From Akebia trifoliata (taxonomy: Eukaryota; Streptophyta; Magnoliopsida; Ranunculales; Lardizabalaceae): a stretch of 64,000 nucleotides of DNA. Positions 36,758-49,475 of this stretch are shown in pieces (positions within the stretch are counted from its first letter, which is position 1; each line of letters begins with the position of its first letter). A model generated the notes under the pieces. It was given only the letters and a program-made list of their open reading frames with translations. It did no database searches and was not told the origin of the DNA. The stretch lies in contig CM030709.1 of NCBI GenBank assembly GCA_017979445.1, forward strand, positions 2,046,001 to 2,110,000. Reading direction: 5' to 3'. The position numbers and the translations under genes were made by a program.

Positions 36758-39700
36758 TGGACTTACGATTAAGGTAACTCAAAGCAACAGTCACCAAATT
36801 GTTGAAAAGGAAAGCATACGCTATTAAAACACCAACCCCAAGCCAATACCAGTAATCTCCACTGGGCAATCCATGTGAATGTAGGACATTATATCCAACT
36901 GTATTGTTTCCAAAGTGAGACATCTGCCAAGTGAAAGTGGGCAGGACCCATGAATCTCATTCAATAATAATTTAAATCAAGACATATATGGAATTTTGGT
37001 TCATCATCTCTATGAAAAGAACATGGAACAACAGTGGTTTGAGTAAAATACAAATCTATAAGTTGTAAATTGCATACCTCCGTCCATCTTGTGGCAGTAA
37101 ATTCATTTACTGAAATTGCGCGCTGTCCATATGATAACGGAGACAGCCAAAAACCCCAAACCCACCATGGCTTGATCATTGCTGAGAAGACAGAACGCCC
37201 AATCATTATAAAATCACACCCTAAAGTATCATTTAATCATTTGATTTATCGAAGGAAAAAAAAAAAAAAAACTAAAACAAACATTTTGGAAGGATGAAGC
37301 CGCCCAATAAGAATATAACTAGCAGTGCAGCAGATCCAAATGTATTGGCAATGATCATATCTCGTGAGATAGCAGCCATCAACCGGAAGAGGCCCAATGC
37401 CATTTGGTGTACAGCGAAGAGTAAGAACATGAAACGGAAAAACCTAAAATATTTTAAGAAGGGGTTTATAAGTGCAAAGAAATGAAAGGCACAATTGCAT
37501 CAATCTCACTGGACACTTGTAAAGTTGGTGAACAAAAGATACCTCCCAGCCCCTGGGGCAAAGCCAACTGTAAAATATACGACACATGACCATACAACAG
37601 CTTCAACGATTGAGTAAGGTACACGTAAAATCCAACTAGGAACAGACCACGCCCAAGCAGGATGAAAGAAATTATCTCTTTGCTTATAGAATACTGGGAG
37701 TCGAGAAATCATAATAGACAGCTCAGAAAATCCATTAAACATCATATGCACCAGCCCGAAAAACAAGCAAGAAAGATAGAGGTTTCCATTTATCTCGTTT
37801 GTAGGGTGTGATCTTGTTCGTAGAAACATTGTGCACGTGACAAGTCCAACAAATGCAACCTGGAAAAAAAAAACATGACATTTTAAAAATATAATAAAAT
37901 GCCAGATGGGAGTCAATTACACGATAAGGCTCCTGAATTTGGAAAGTATTTAGTAGGGATCAATTTTGGGTATTAAAAGAAAGAATCAACCTTTTGTTAA
38001 GTCTTACAAAACAAAAACCTGAACTACAAAAAATACAGTTTTCCCAAATGCAGTATACTATTTAACAATGTTATACATGAACTGAACAGCTGAACAATGG
38101 GAAAAGCTACATTTTTCTTTGGCTGGCCACCATGCCTTCCCTTGCTTTTGGCTGTTGACCATTCTTTGCTTACTCTTTTGCACTCCCAACTCAAATGTAT
38201 AAATAAATTAAGTAAATGAGAGAGAGAGAGCATACTTGGCATGTTCTAAATATATAAAGGAAACGATGCCTGTTGATTAGTAGACCTTCTCGTGCTAAGC
38301 ATGTCTTGAAAAGCTCCAATTTAGATACAGCGAACTTTGTCTTGGAAAGAGCTGAAGGAAGACTCTTTGTTTTATCATATGGAACTGAAAGACTGGAGTC
38401 CACAGATTTCCATATACAGAGTGTTTGAATGCCTCTGCAATTTTTGAAACAGGAAGAAACACATATGGCTTCGAAGAATCAGCCCAGTATTGGGCCTGAT
38501 CCTTTTTGGATGTTACCTGTAAATATAATAATAAGAAGTTGATTAACTTAAAGAATTTTTATGAAAAAAAAAAAGGTTAAGTGAACAATGTCAATCAACC
38601 ATACCTCTTGGAGAAAATCTGCAACACCCTTACGAGGTGGCAACTGAAACCCTAATGATTCAAAGAACTCCACTACTTGTGCTCGAGGGCCTTGGTAAAC
38701 AATGTATCCATCGGATAACAGAATTAGATCATCAAACAAATCAAATGTTTCTGGTGCAGGCTGAAGAAGAGCCATCAATATAGTACCATCCATTAGGTGG
38801 ACAAAATTTCGGAGGCATTTTACAATTTGATATGTTGTAGAGCTATCGAGGCCAGTAGATATTTCATCCATGAAAAGGGTTTTCCTTGGCCCAACAACCA
38901 TTTCTCCTGGAATAGAAAACAAACAAAGAAATTTATTAAGAATACCCCAAACAGTACATATAAAGAGCTGCAAGTTTCAGCATTGTAATTTAGATGAGCT
39001 GATCCAAATACAAGCTGAATAACAACCACCCCAACAAATTATATAATGTACCATAGGAAGATTAATTGTAAAATATATCAAATAGCTAAAGCGTTATGCA
39101 TGTCTGGTGGAGATCATACTCACTCCACTACCGTACCTAAACTGGAAGGGGAAAGATATATCGCCTTGAGCTTTGTTGATTTACTATGTGATGATTTTAT
39201 TGAAAAATGTAAAAATAGAAGATAAGAGAATATGTGATTAAATCTCGATATAGATATTACACAAATACATCACCTTGAGCTTTGTTGATTTACTACTTTA
39301 CTATTTATTACTAATGATGCTATTGGTTCTTGATATGTGTAAACATGCATGCCTACAAGACAAACTGATAGCTATGGATGATAGAAAGACCCAAATGAGT
39401 GCAAGTGGGTATCTTTAAGAGAGGATTTTTAATTTGTTACCTGTAGTAACTCTCTTTCTTTGACCTCCTGAAACACCTCTGAGCATATCATTACCAACCA
39501 GGGTTTCCGCACATACATCAAGACCAAGCACTTTTAAGATGTAATCTGTCGCAAGATTGTGCTTCGTACCACCAACAGAAGATGCCTGTGCATGCACTTA
39601 AATTCATTTCAGTGAAAATAAAAGACAAATGAAGAAAAAAAGAAATATGAACTAAATAAACAGATCAACCCCAAAAGTGATGGCATGTTTGGGTGACAAC

Positions 39701-42700
39701 CTTCATAAACGCATCGATTTCTGGATTTGGACGAATGTCCCTTTCCTTCTCTAGTCTGGCCAGATCCTTCAAATATCCTACAAATTTGCAAATGTAACCA
39801 TAAGTCATTTTTTATGGGTTAAGAGATTTCCTTGTAAAGGAAAGGAAAGACAAGCATATTCCATCCTGCATAAACATCTGGATAATCCGGAATGTGATGT
39901 AGCATACCCAAAAGCCCTAAGAATTAAGAAATGCATGGGAAAAAGGATTGGCTTAACCCCGAAAGAAATGATCCAAAAATGTATTTGACCCAAAGTTTCA
40001 GGGTATGCTCGGGGAGGTCAAGAAGAAGACCATTCTTGAGACCACAAAAAAGAGAGAAAAAAAAACAGCCAACCACTGTGGCTCCTAGCTAGTTAGTGCT
40101 CACAAGATCCTACTTAAAACATGAAGAAAAAGAAGCATTTAAATCCTTGAAACACTTGACACCAAAACCAAAATATTGATAATGATTTCATTTAAAATGA
40201 AGCTCATTTCCTTTAAAGAACCTCCTATTCCTCTCTTTCCCTATTTCCCAGCAAAAAAAATTGCAAATGGAAGGAAGCTCCATATACTTCCCTTCCGTGA
40301 TCTATGAACAAGTAAATTCCAACTTTGGAATAGAAATTAAAATTAATTTAAAGAAGATCCAATCAATGTGCATTCACAGGAAATTTACTAAAAGGCTCTT
40401 GAGAAACAACTAATGTATAAGAATATATTAGCAGATTTGCTATTGGATTTGCAAAAGGAACGAAAATTCACAATGGGGATATTCCAAGTAATGAAGTGAT
40501 CCACAGTCAGAATCTCATTTAAGCAAGGTGTTCAGATGAAAAAAGCCACTTTAGAAAGAGCTTTCAAACCCCAAATATTGTAGGTAGGGAGAGTGAATTT
40601 GTGCTTTGATGACAACCATTAAAAAAAAAAAAAAATTTGTAATTTTATCAAAAATTGATCAGTTATCCTTTGACCAACAATCCTTCAAAAGTATTAACAA
40701 TGCCCCTCCAAATACGATACCCATAAGACGCCAACACCGGTCCATTTTTCCAACACTGGTTTTCAGACCCATATTTCAACCAAATCACCCACTGATATGT
40801 TCATAAAAGGAATAACACAAATCCTCAACCAACCATCCTTTTTTATGGGGTGCAAAACACAAATATCCTCAAAATTACAATTAATATATGTAACTGGAGT
40901 ATTTGATGCAAAAGCAGATGCAACAAACTAAGTGGCATTATAATGGGAATGGGATGGAGTACTAAGCAAACCTGCAAAGCCATCGCTTGCACCTTGAAAT
41001 CTCGCAGCATAATCTAAAGTTTCTCTTACAGTTAGCTCTGCAATATGATTGTCTGTTTGGCCTATGTATGCAGAAGTCCTTTGTACGCAAAACTCATCAA
41101 GCTTATGTCCATTGTATGTGATATTCCCAGTTTTCTGAAAACAAAAATGTTAAGACAATGTTAAAATATTCCATGGTATTAAACTTTAATATATTTGGAC
41201 AAAATATTTCCATTTCTGCAAGTTTCGACACAAAATTTAGTCGACAGTTTTCTTTTGTGTATCCTTCTAATAAGAATAAGCCTCAGCAGAAACACAACCC
41301 AGCTGGGCCAAAATCACAAATTGCCCAAGATGTCTAACAAGAAAACCTCAAGAATAGAGGAAAACAAAAGTAAAGTCGATGCATGAAATTTCTTAGATTA
41401 TCAAAAGTTATTTGAAATCCAAGTAGAGATTCACTGACCAGAACAGTGAGGGCAATTTAGGAATAAAGAGACTAGTTGGGTATAAAGCAAATGCATCGCT
41501 TGCCAATAAACAAGAGAGTAGACAAGCACTCCTTCGGCATTGAAGGCAGAGAAGATGAGGTTCGGTAGCGATCCGCATCAGCTATGTACTTCCGCCCCTT
41601 ATCGGGTAAAGCGGAAGCGCGGAATATATACAGTTATATAGACTTTAAATTTAATTGCTAACGGTTTAGTGGTTAGTAGTCCCTATCATGATAAACTCAT
41701 ACGAGACCAAGATGGCCAAGTCAAATTTTCGAACGAGGTATAAAATCTCATGTTCATTTTTCATTTTTTGGTATTTGGCATGGACTAGACGAGATGCGAA
41801 ACCAAGTTTTAAAATCATGAGTAACAAAGTTCGGATTCGATAATTATTCGGTGAGGGTTCAATTCAGTTGATTCGAAAAAGTTTCATTAAAAAAATAGGG
41901 AAAATTTTGGAGATTATATCAAAATTTTTTTTTTATTAGATTTGTTACTAGAATTTTGTATATTCAACATCTTTTTCTAAATCCTATCTTCTTCTTGATG
42001 TTTGAATGTTCAAAAAACTTAATAATTTTAGGTAAAAGGTAAAAATATTATTATATTCCATGATTACTTGAGGGATTGTCGATTAATTCGTTAATTCGTC
42101 AAATTAATCTACTTACCCTTAATTCGGAGAATTTTTCAAATATCTTTTAAAAACTTGAATTTTATTACTATTCCTACCATGAGATTTGGCCTGATGCGTC
42201 ATTCCAAATTCAGTCCTGACTAACAAAGTGAAAAAGTTTGAACTTGATAACTATTTGGTGGGGTTTCAATTTGGATAACTTCAGGAAAAAAAATTGTCAA
42301 AAGAAATGGAAAATCTCTCGGAATCTATAAATGTTGTTTTTCTATTTATTACCAAAATCATCATCTTCCAACTCCCTAAAGATCCTAGTCGTATGTCTTT
42401 GACTCTCATATGAAATCAATTTAAATAAATTGTTGAAAATTTAATTATTTTATAGATTTTTAAAGCATTAGACGTGTATCATCTTCGACTAGAGACAAGT
42501 TGATGTGATGGGTGATTCAGTTGATTATCTCATTCAGTTGCCTCCTGTAGTGATAAGATCTGATTTTTGCGTCAATATAAGGTTACAACCTAGGGAGGAT
42601 TAGAGGGTTGGCCTAGGCTCAACTGAAGTTATAGAACCCTTGACTTATGCTCAATCCAACCCATTAACCCAAACTTCACATGAGCTTGTGCTTCTAGACT

Positions 42701-45700
42701 CGAGTTGAGCTCGAGTCAGGTAGTTTTGGACTCCTTGAACAAATCTAATTTTGTTTTGATTAACAAAGATATAAATTGAGTAAAAAAAATATAATTAATA
42801 GAAAGACTTTTAACTTAAAAAAAGAAATAATTAAAAATATATAATTAATATAAAAATATTTATAAATTATTATATAACTTCAAGTCCATGTTGAGCTAGG
42901 TTGTCCTAACCCTCAAACTAAATTAAGGTCGGATTAGATTAAAAAGGTCGGATTGAATTATTTTAATCTAGGCTCAACTCATGTTATACATAACTTGGCC
43001 CAAGTTACAACCCTACTACGTGACATGAAGTCACCACTATCCAACACGTTTACTAGGTGTGAATGGCCACCTAATTTGATTTTAATTTTTAATTTTTTAA
43101 TGAGTGACTCTGGGGAAAGATCATCAAATTAGAGATTCGAGTTGAGAGATTTAGTTGTGATTCAGAGGTATTAGGCATTCCCATTCACTAGTTTTTATGG
43201 TTGTCGACTTGATTTTATTAGGTATCTAAATTAACATTAATTTTATTCTTATTACTTCATTGTCTCAACTTATTTGTAGAGTGCATCTTGTTAAAAGATA
43301 CTTGAGTGAGTTGTTGATCTTTAACTCACTCATGGTTCGAGAATTTCTAGCAATTGAAATGATAAGGTAATAAATATGAAATGTTGGCATCAATCACCCC
43401 AAAGTGATCAACTAGACATGTTTGGGCAACCTAGGAGCCAGGATATTTTTGCGAGGGGGGGGGGGGGGTTCAATGATAAGGTTGTAGAGCATAAAGTTGA
43501 ATGGTTTGAGAGAGAAAATTCAAAGTTTTTTTTTGTTTGTTAGAGATTAAAGAAAATGATATTTATGTCATTTTCAATTAGTCTATGAGAGAAGGCCCAA
43601 GTCAAAAAGGGTAATGTCATCTTCAAAAAATTGAGGGAGGGGGGAAAATTGGAGAGAGGTGAGGGAATGGGGGGCAAGTGGGGCAATGCCATTAGCTAAA
43701 AAAACAGGGGTATTTCAAATTAAGGCATAAGAGGGGAGGGGGAGGAAATTGAGTAGGGGCCCCACTGACTCCTCATTAGCTTTGTCCCTTATTAAAGTGC
43801 GGGGAGCCTTGGTCCTGGCAAGAGAGTGGATTCTCTATGGTACCATTTATTTTCCTGCAATTTCCTGTAGTTCGATAAGACGGTTGAGTGAACGTTGCGT
43901 ATTATAAAGGCCAAGATCCAATCGTTCGAGTGTTGGAGCTCACTAACTGTCATTTTCAACCTATCCGATTAAGCTTTAAAAAAGAAAAGTTTAAATTTTT
44001 TTGTTTTTTTTTTTTTTTCAAATTTGATCTAAATCAAGATCATCATATGAGTTATGGGTGAGATTTTGTTTTTCAGCATGACCTCTCCACTGTTGAAAGG
44101 GCAATATGGGTTACTATAGAAAATAATAACACAGAGGATCCGTTCCCAAATATAAAATGTACCCTATGCATGCGACTTAAGAAGATAATTTTCACTAACC
44201 TTTAATTCGGGATCGAGCTTCCCTGCAAGGACTTTTAGTAAGGTAGATTTACCAGAACCCGGAGGCCCCAAAAGCAATGTCATCCTATCAAGACAGAAAT
44301 GTTTTCAAATTTAGAAGAAAAAAATATAATAATTAGTTGAAATCACCTGTCGAATCAGATTTTTAAAATATTATTAAAAAGTCCTATATCCAATTTTATA
44401 TTTATTGTTTATTTTTATCAAAATGAGTATGGGCTACAGGAATTTTCCATTGAAAATTCAATCAAAATACCATGTTTTTTTTTTTCCACAAATTAACAAG
44501 AAATCAATAATTATAATTAGGGTTTAGGGTTCCAGTAATTTTGAAAAAAATAATCATCATTATCTATCTACCTCTTATCCTAATTATATTGTAGCTTAAC
44601 ATTATAAATCCTACATTCAGTGGTATACTAGTTTTTAGATTTTTTAAATATTATTTAATTGTTTTTTCAATTTGAAGAAAATACTTTCCTAGAAAAGAAA
44701 AAAAGATTTGGTAGGGTCATTAAAAATCCACGAGGGTCAAGGAAATTAAATGGATTTGAACTTTGAAGCAATAGTTGTATACCTTCCAGGTTCCACGAAG
44801 CCACTAGCGTTAGTCAAGATTGTCAATGATTGCCTTGTCGGACGAAATATCCTCAAACTAATTAAGATTTGCTGTCGTCGAAACACTAATAATCAGAAAC
44901 AATCTTTCTATAAAAGATCCAAAAGAAAAAAGCTGTCTACTTGTAAAGGAGATTAGGAGATCTGCGTACCTCAAGCGTGTCACGGACATAATTCACCAGC
45001 GTAGGCAAAGCTCTTGAACCAGTCTGAACATCGGCTGTGATGCTCAGGTTCTCAAACCTCACTTCGACTTTGGGAATCTCCAATCCAACTCTGTTCCATG
45101 ATGAGAGATTTCATGAGTATGTCAAAAATTAAACTCTATTTCACGATTGTAGTTGACAAATAAAATTGATTTTGGCGGACTCTATAGATTTAGATAACCA
45201 TAAAATTTACAAAATATATATAATAATAATAGTCCTCATGCTGGAGTGACCTCAAGATCAGCCTCATTTCACACTTTTTTTTATGTGAAGGTGCATGCAG
45301 AACCATAGATGCTTTTCACTCGTATCTCTATGAAAATCATGTATGATTCGTTCACACCTCCACACCAAAGTGTGAAATGAGGTAAATCTATGAGGTCACT
45401 TCATAATAATAATAATAATGGTTAAATTCATGGAAAAGAGAGGTTGTTACGTGAGAACTAGCTAAAAATACAGAAAAAGGAAGAGATTCAGTAAGAATTT
45501 GTTACAGGTTATGCCTAAACTTGCTAAAAGCATTGGAAAGTATAAGTGGGTGTAAGATAAAGATCAAGAAGAAATGATGTTTTTTTAGTAGCAAAAAAGA
45601 TAATCAAGAACAAATACTTTTATTATTAGACATTTTAATTCATATTCTAAGATAGCATATAAAAAATTAAAACAAAGAACATAATGATTTTTATGATTGA

Positions 45701-47405
45701 TCATACTATTAACACAAAACTTCATAATGAAAAACATATACTCTCTTAATTGATAGAGAGAAGAGATATAAAAGTAGTGAAATTTTTTTTTAATGAATAT
45801 TATTTAGTGATTGTTTAATAATGTAACCTTTTAAATGTAAAGGAAGAATAATGAAAAAATTATCATACAATATTGAGGTATAATCTTTTTAATAAAAATA
45901 AGAGTTAATTTATGTATTTATCAAAGATTTTATTTATTTATTTAATTTAAAAAAAGTAAAATCAAATCACGAACTTTTACAAGGAGTTGAATTAAACAAA
46001 AATTTTGCTTCTTTTTTGTATGCTCCTGTCACATAACGATCCAAAATCATAAATATCTTTCCTTGTGTATCATGAACTAATGGATCTACGGTTATGTGAA
46101 GGGAGCGAACAAAAAAGGAGCATCAGATTATCATGATTCTTTAACCATTTCTTGAATCATTAGATAAATTCAAGTATAATTCACGAATTACCATGCGTAA
46201 CACGTGAAACCTAACAAAAGTAGTTTAGTAAATAGGACATGCATTCAATATTATTAATCCATCTCGAAATCATGTGAGATCCATGACTATCATAGATCGA
46301 GTTCTGATAACATGATTCACCGGGTAGCATACTCAAATATCTTCATGACGTGGACAAGTTTGAAATCGTAGATCTGTATGCCTCAGGATACATGGTTCCC
46401 TTGAGATACACTTCTTTATGGGGAATTGCAATCGTGTATGCCAAGGCATACAGTACCCGAACTTGCCACGTCATGGAGTCATTTGAATATGCCACCTTGT
46501 GAGTCATATTATCAGGACTCTTTCAGATTTAGGTAGTAAATGGAGGTGTAGTTAATGGATGTGAACAAATTTTGAATAAGAGACGTGTGAATAACTCTAA
46601 GCCAAGAGATTGAGTTAAAATAAGATTCTTTTTCACCCTAATCATATCTCTTCCGCAACAAAATCAGATCTACAACAAGGCTGGAATTGGAATTATCTGT
46701 ACGTCAATAGAAACTTTACATACAGAGAATCTGGATGAAAGTTTTCATCGCAAAAAACCATGATTTTTAATTTTTCGAAAATATTCGATTCAAAGGGAAA
46801 AAATAAGGTTTTTAATACAGGGATCCATTAATGGAGTCAGGTAGGGAACTACGGGTCGAAAGCCTTCTAGTTTCCTTCTTTTCGATTCCAGAAAACGAAA
46901 TACATATACATACATAATAAGAGTTAAATTTTAAATAAAAAAAATCGAAGAATAAATCAAAGAAGAGAGAAGTTGAGAAAAAGAATCAAAGATCCGTGAT
47001 CGGTCATCAATAAAAAAAAAAAAAAAAATCATGAGAAGACCGTGAAATGAGATCTAGATCATAACAATACCTATCAAGTCGTTCTCTAATGGCTAACAAG
47101 AGCTTGGAATTGTCCTGCTCGTTAGTGGCCAAAGCTTTCTTGACGACAAGTTCTCGACCTAAACGATCGAGCTTCCTAACGTCAATTGTCTCAGTTTTCT
47201 CATCTCCTCCATCTGATTCCGAAGCACTTCGCCTCAAGAGTGCATAATTATCTCTTTTACGAGAAGGCAATCTTGCAATCGCCTCCCAAAGAAGCTCTTC
47301 TTCATCTCTCGCGACCTCTTCAGCGTTTGAAGGTCGTGCGAAGTACTCGCTTCCAGTATCTATGGAAATCTCAAAGTACTCACTCCCATTGGAAGCAGCA
47401 GCCAT
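33463..47405 (-). CDS. ABCG31: ABCG31/PDR3-like ABC transporter, copy B
   Basis: Full-size PDR-type ABCG transporter, closest by recognition to Arabidopsis ABCG31 (abscisic acid export). Exons on the minus strand: 47405-47071, 45090-44970, 44871-44783, 44284-44200, 41134-40972, 39777-39701, 39585-39441, 38906-38605, 38516-38236, 37859-37543, 37443-37283, 37181-37078, 36923-36767, 36686-36624, 36446-36316, 36240-35914, 35825-35535, 35443-35360, 35285-35152, 35028-34801, 34562-34391, 34298-34211, 33974-33808, 33729-33463. Product about 1429 residues. NBD1: Walker [10 protein letters not shown] (about 188-196), signature VSGGQRKR (328-335), Walker B LFMDE (349-353), QPAPE in place of the H-loop His, as usual in PDRs. 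NBD2: GSSGAGKTT (874-882), LSTEQRKR (980-987), IIFMDEP (1000-1006), His 1037. Membrane domains are encoded by exons 10-13 and 20-24. Exon 9 is one base short (281 versus 282 bp) near 38406-38411, a frameshift relative to copy A. Confidence 0.9.
41135..44199 (-). other. Expanded intron 4 of ABCG31-B
   Basis: Copy A intron 4 is only 118 bp (21301-21418), while this one is 3065 bp. It holds repeats shared with 31.8-33.0 kb, a hAT-like element (42578-43015), a G-run of about 14 at 43455-43469 and a G-rich stretch to 43760. The segment near 43540-43640 recurs at about 49975-50065. No coding frame of its own is credible. A CTTCCGC/GCGGAAG hairpin is at 41588-41615. Confidence 0.7.
42578..43015. mobile_element. 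hAT-like element in ABCG31-B intron 4
   Basis: Inverted ends TAAGGTTACAACCTAGG and, from the right, TAGGGTTGTAACTTGGG. They resemble the ends of the copy A intron 1 element. No clear 8-bp duplication was found, so the class call rests on the termini. Confidence 0.45.
45238..45402. mobile_element. Foldback MITE in ABCG31-B intron 1
   Basis: Left ATGCTGGAGTGACCTCAAG; the right arm reads ATGAGGTCACTTCAT. Internal arms are CATTTCACAC and GTGTGAAATG around AACCATAGATGC. Same family as 12235-12446. Confidence 0.7.
46299..46521. mobile_element. MITE, GAGT-CTGATAA family, in ABCG31-B intron 1
   Basis: Left GAGTTCTGATAACATGATTC, right GAGTCATATTATCAGGACTC. Internal arms contain TGACGTGG and CCACGTCA. 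Same family as 25824-26045. Confidence 0.7.
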
Positions 47406-47525
47406 GAGAACTCTGCTTCGTTTTCTCTCCTTTCAGAGTTAGAGAAGAGAGATCGTAAACGTTTTGGGAGATGAGAACATCAAATCCCGCAGATTTTTAA
47501 CAGAGGGACTTACTGATCTGTCCCG

Positions 47526-47533
47526 TATTTATA
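47526..47533 (-). promoter_or_regulatory. TATA box, ABCG31-B
   Basis: TATAAATA on the minus strand, about 120 bp upstream of the ATG at 47405. Conserved with copy A. Confidence 0.65.
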
Positions 47534-47618
47534 GCCTTAATAATCTAGTTGTCCTCTAACTTTGTTTTGAACAAGTCGTGCACATGTGAGAATGAAAAGG
47601 ACTCGGATCGTATGCACC

Positions 47619-47808
47619 AGCACGTCAACAAATGTCACGTAAGGAATTATTACTTAAAATCTCTCTTTTTTAAAATTAAAATTTCTTAAAAAATTGTCAC
47701 TTACGTGGCATGTGTTGAGGAGGGAGGAGGGAGGAGGAGGGAAGAGCGCAACATCAGCCTTAAGAATTTACAGGATGAGTCGTGATTAACTGGCTCAGTA
47801 ACGTGGTT
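47619..47808 (-). promoter_or_regulatory. Cluster of ACGT elements, including an ABRE
   Basis: Four ACGT cores lie 215-400 bp upstream of the copy B ATG: CACGTC at 47621, CACGTAA at 47636, TACGTGGC at 47702-47709 and AACGTGG at 47800. TACGTGGC matches the ABA-responsive element consensus (pyrimidine-ACGTGGC). Clustering of such sites is typical of ABA-induced promoters, which would suit an ABA transporter. Function is inferred. Confidence 0.45.
47717..47742. repeat. GGAGG purine tract in ABCG31-B upstream region
   Basis: Repeats of GAGGAGG and GGGAGG with several G-runs on the plus strand. It could form a triplex or a two-tier quadruplex. No equivalent was seen upstream of copy A. Confidence 0.6.
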
Positions 47809-47829
47809 TCACGGTTTGACGTTTCGTTT

Positions 47830-49475
47830 CGTTCACGGATGAGACTGAGATGTCTTGGACGAGTCAACTCATATCAGACACACGAGATAAATCATTTAAT
47901 TCGATTTATAATTATTTATATTTAGATGAAAATAATTATGAACTTTTTTATAAAATATAAGATGAATTGGAGGATGTTTAATCATAAACTCATATTTTAT
48001 TTAGATAATAAATATTTAAATTTAAAAAAAAATTATTATTTTAATTAAAATATATAAAATCTCAATTAACTCAGATAAATTTTATTGACTTGGCCAAAAT
48101 TTTCAAAATATCGTCCTAGTTATCATGTTGATCTAGTGAGATTTTGCATGTGTTAAACCCCTTGGTCTATCCATCTCATTAATGGACAATACCTAGATGA
48201 CTCAAGTAGGTCATCTCGATCTCGGATGAGATTTAAAACCATGCTCAAACATACTCAATTGATGTGGCATGTGTACAGTATCAAAGATTTTTCCTCAATA
48301 TACACAATGAAATATCTATGGTTCTATGCACATAGATATTTGCTCACCTATTCCTCTACATGTCTCTACGTAGAGGAATAGGTGAGATTTTTTTTTTTTC
48401 CTAAGAAATCTGATAAGGGTATTTCATTTATTAAAACCTTCAAATAGTCCTTTTAAATATTTGCACGCCTTTTATTACCCATGATTCTTAGCCACTGTAA
48501 TTCCATCTAATTCACTTACTACTATCAAGTTGAGTCATCATATAAATTCATCAAATTATAATTTTTTATAAAATAGGGTGGATTAGATAACTCCCACGCA
48601 CAAGATGATATTTTTATATATAAAATGAAATTTTAAATTATTAAAAACTTGTTACTTTTATTTATTTATTTATTTATTTTTTTAAAACATTAGAAAAACT
48701 TTATAGAAATATAAAACCCAGTTGACCGGTTGAGTTTTATTGATTCAGTTAATATTTACAAAATATTGAACGGGAAATAATTGATGATCTCAAACAAATC
48801 ATGTGTAGGACGAAACACATTGTAAATCTCGCTTGTTCACAAAAGAGACAATGATAATTTAAGCTAATAAACTCAATATCAATATGGGATGAGACAAGAT
48901 GAAATATTGAATATTAAAAGAACGAGGTAGAACATGGTTTTTTATTTTTATTTTTTATAAATACATCTGAGATATTCATGATCTAAACCATCGTGATATT
49001 ATTCGTGAAACTAGTGATATTTACCATGTAAATTATCTAAGATTTGGCATGACTTGTCCAATATTTTCATAATATCAAACGAATTAATAAAACTTGTCTA
49101 AGTCAATCAATTTTTTTTAAAATTTTTTATAAAAATAAAAATATTATCTTGTGACAGGAAATTTTCTAATCCACCTTATTTTATAAAAAAATTATAATTT
49201 TATGAACTTATATATATTTGTAAATAATATATAACTTGTTCTACCACATACCTAATTTAGCATGGGATGATTTGGACAAGTCAACTCGATAGTAGTGGGT
49301 GAACTAGATGCAATTACTGTATTTTAAAATCATGACTTGAAAACTACGTAATTCTTTTAGAAAAATTAATTATCAGAAATATCCTTCACTTATTTCTTTG
49401 AAAAGAGATCTTGCCTCATTATCTAATTATCGTGTGGAATTCCTAAAAAATAATTGGGGGCTAGCAGACCTAATT
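47830..49475. other. Intergenic, repeat relics
   Basis: It holds relics of the GATGAGACTGAGATG...ACGAG family also found in NUP88 intron 1 (about 47830-48245 and 48930-49330) and a MITE-like segment with two perfect hairpins (48310-48386). No gene was seen. Confidence 0.5.
48343..48386. repeat. Perfect 17-bp hairpin
   Basis: CTCACCTATTCCTCTAC (48343-48359) and its exact inverse (48370-48386) surround a 10-base loop. Just upstream, AAATATCTATG and CATAGATATTT form a second stem. Confidence 0.85.

Noticed and set aside
41580..41640. Organelle DNA insertion suggested by GC-richer CTTCCGCCCC...GCGGAAGCGC
   Set aside because: The segment is too short and matches no plastid or mitochondrial gene I recognise; only a small hairpin is evident.
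47186..47407. Plus-strand frame opposite ABCG31-B exon 1
   Set aside because: Antisense shadow of the N-terminal exon, which matches the family protein strongly.
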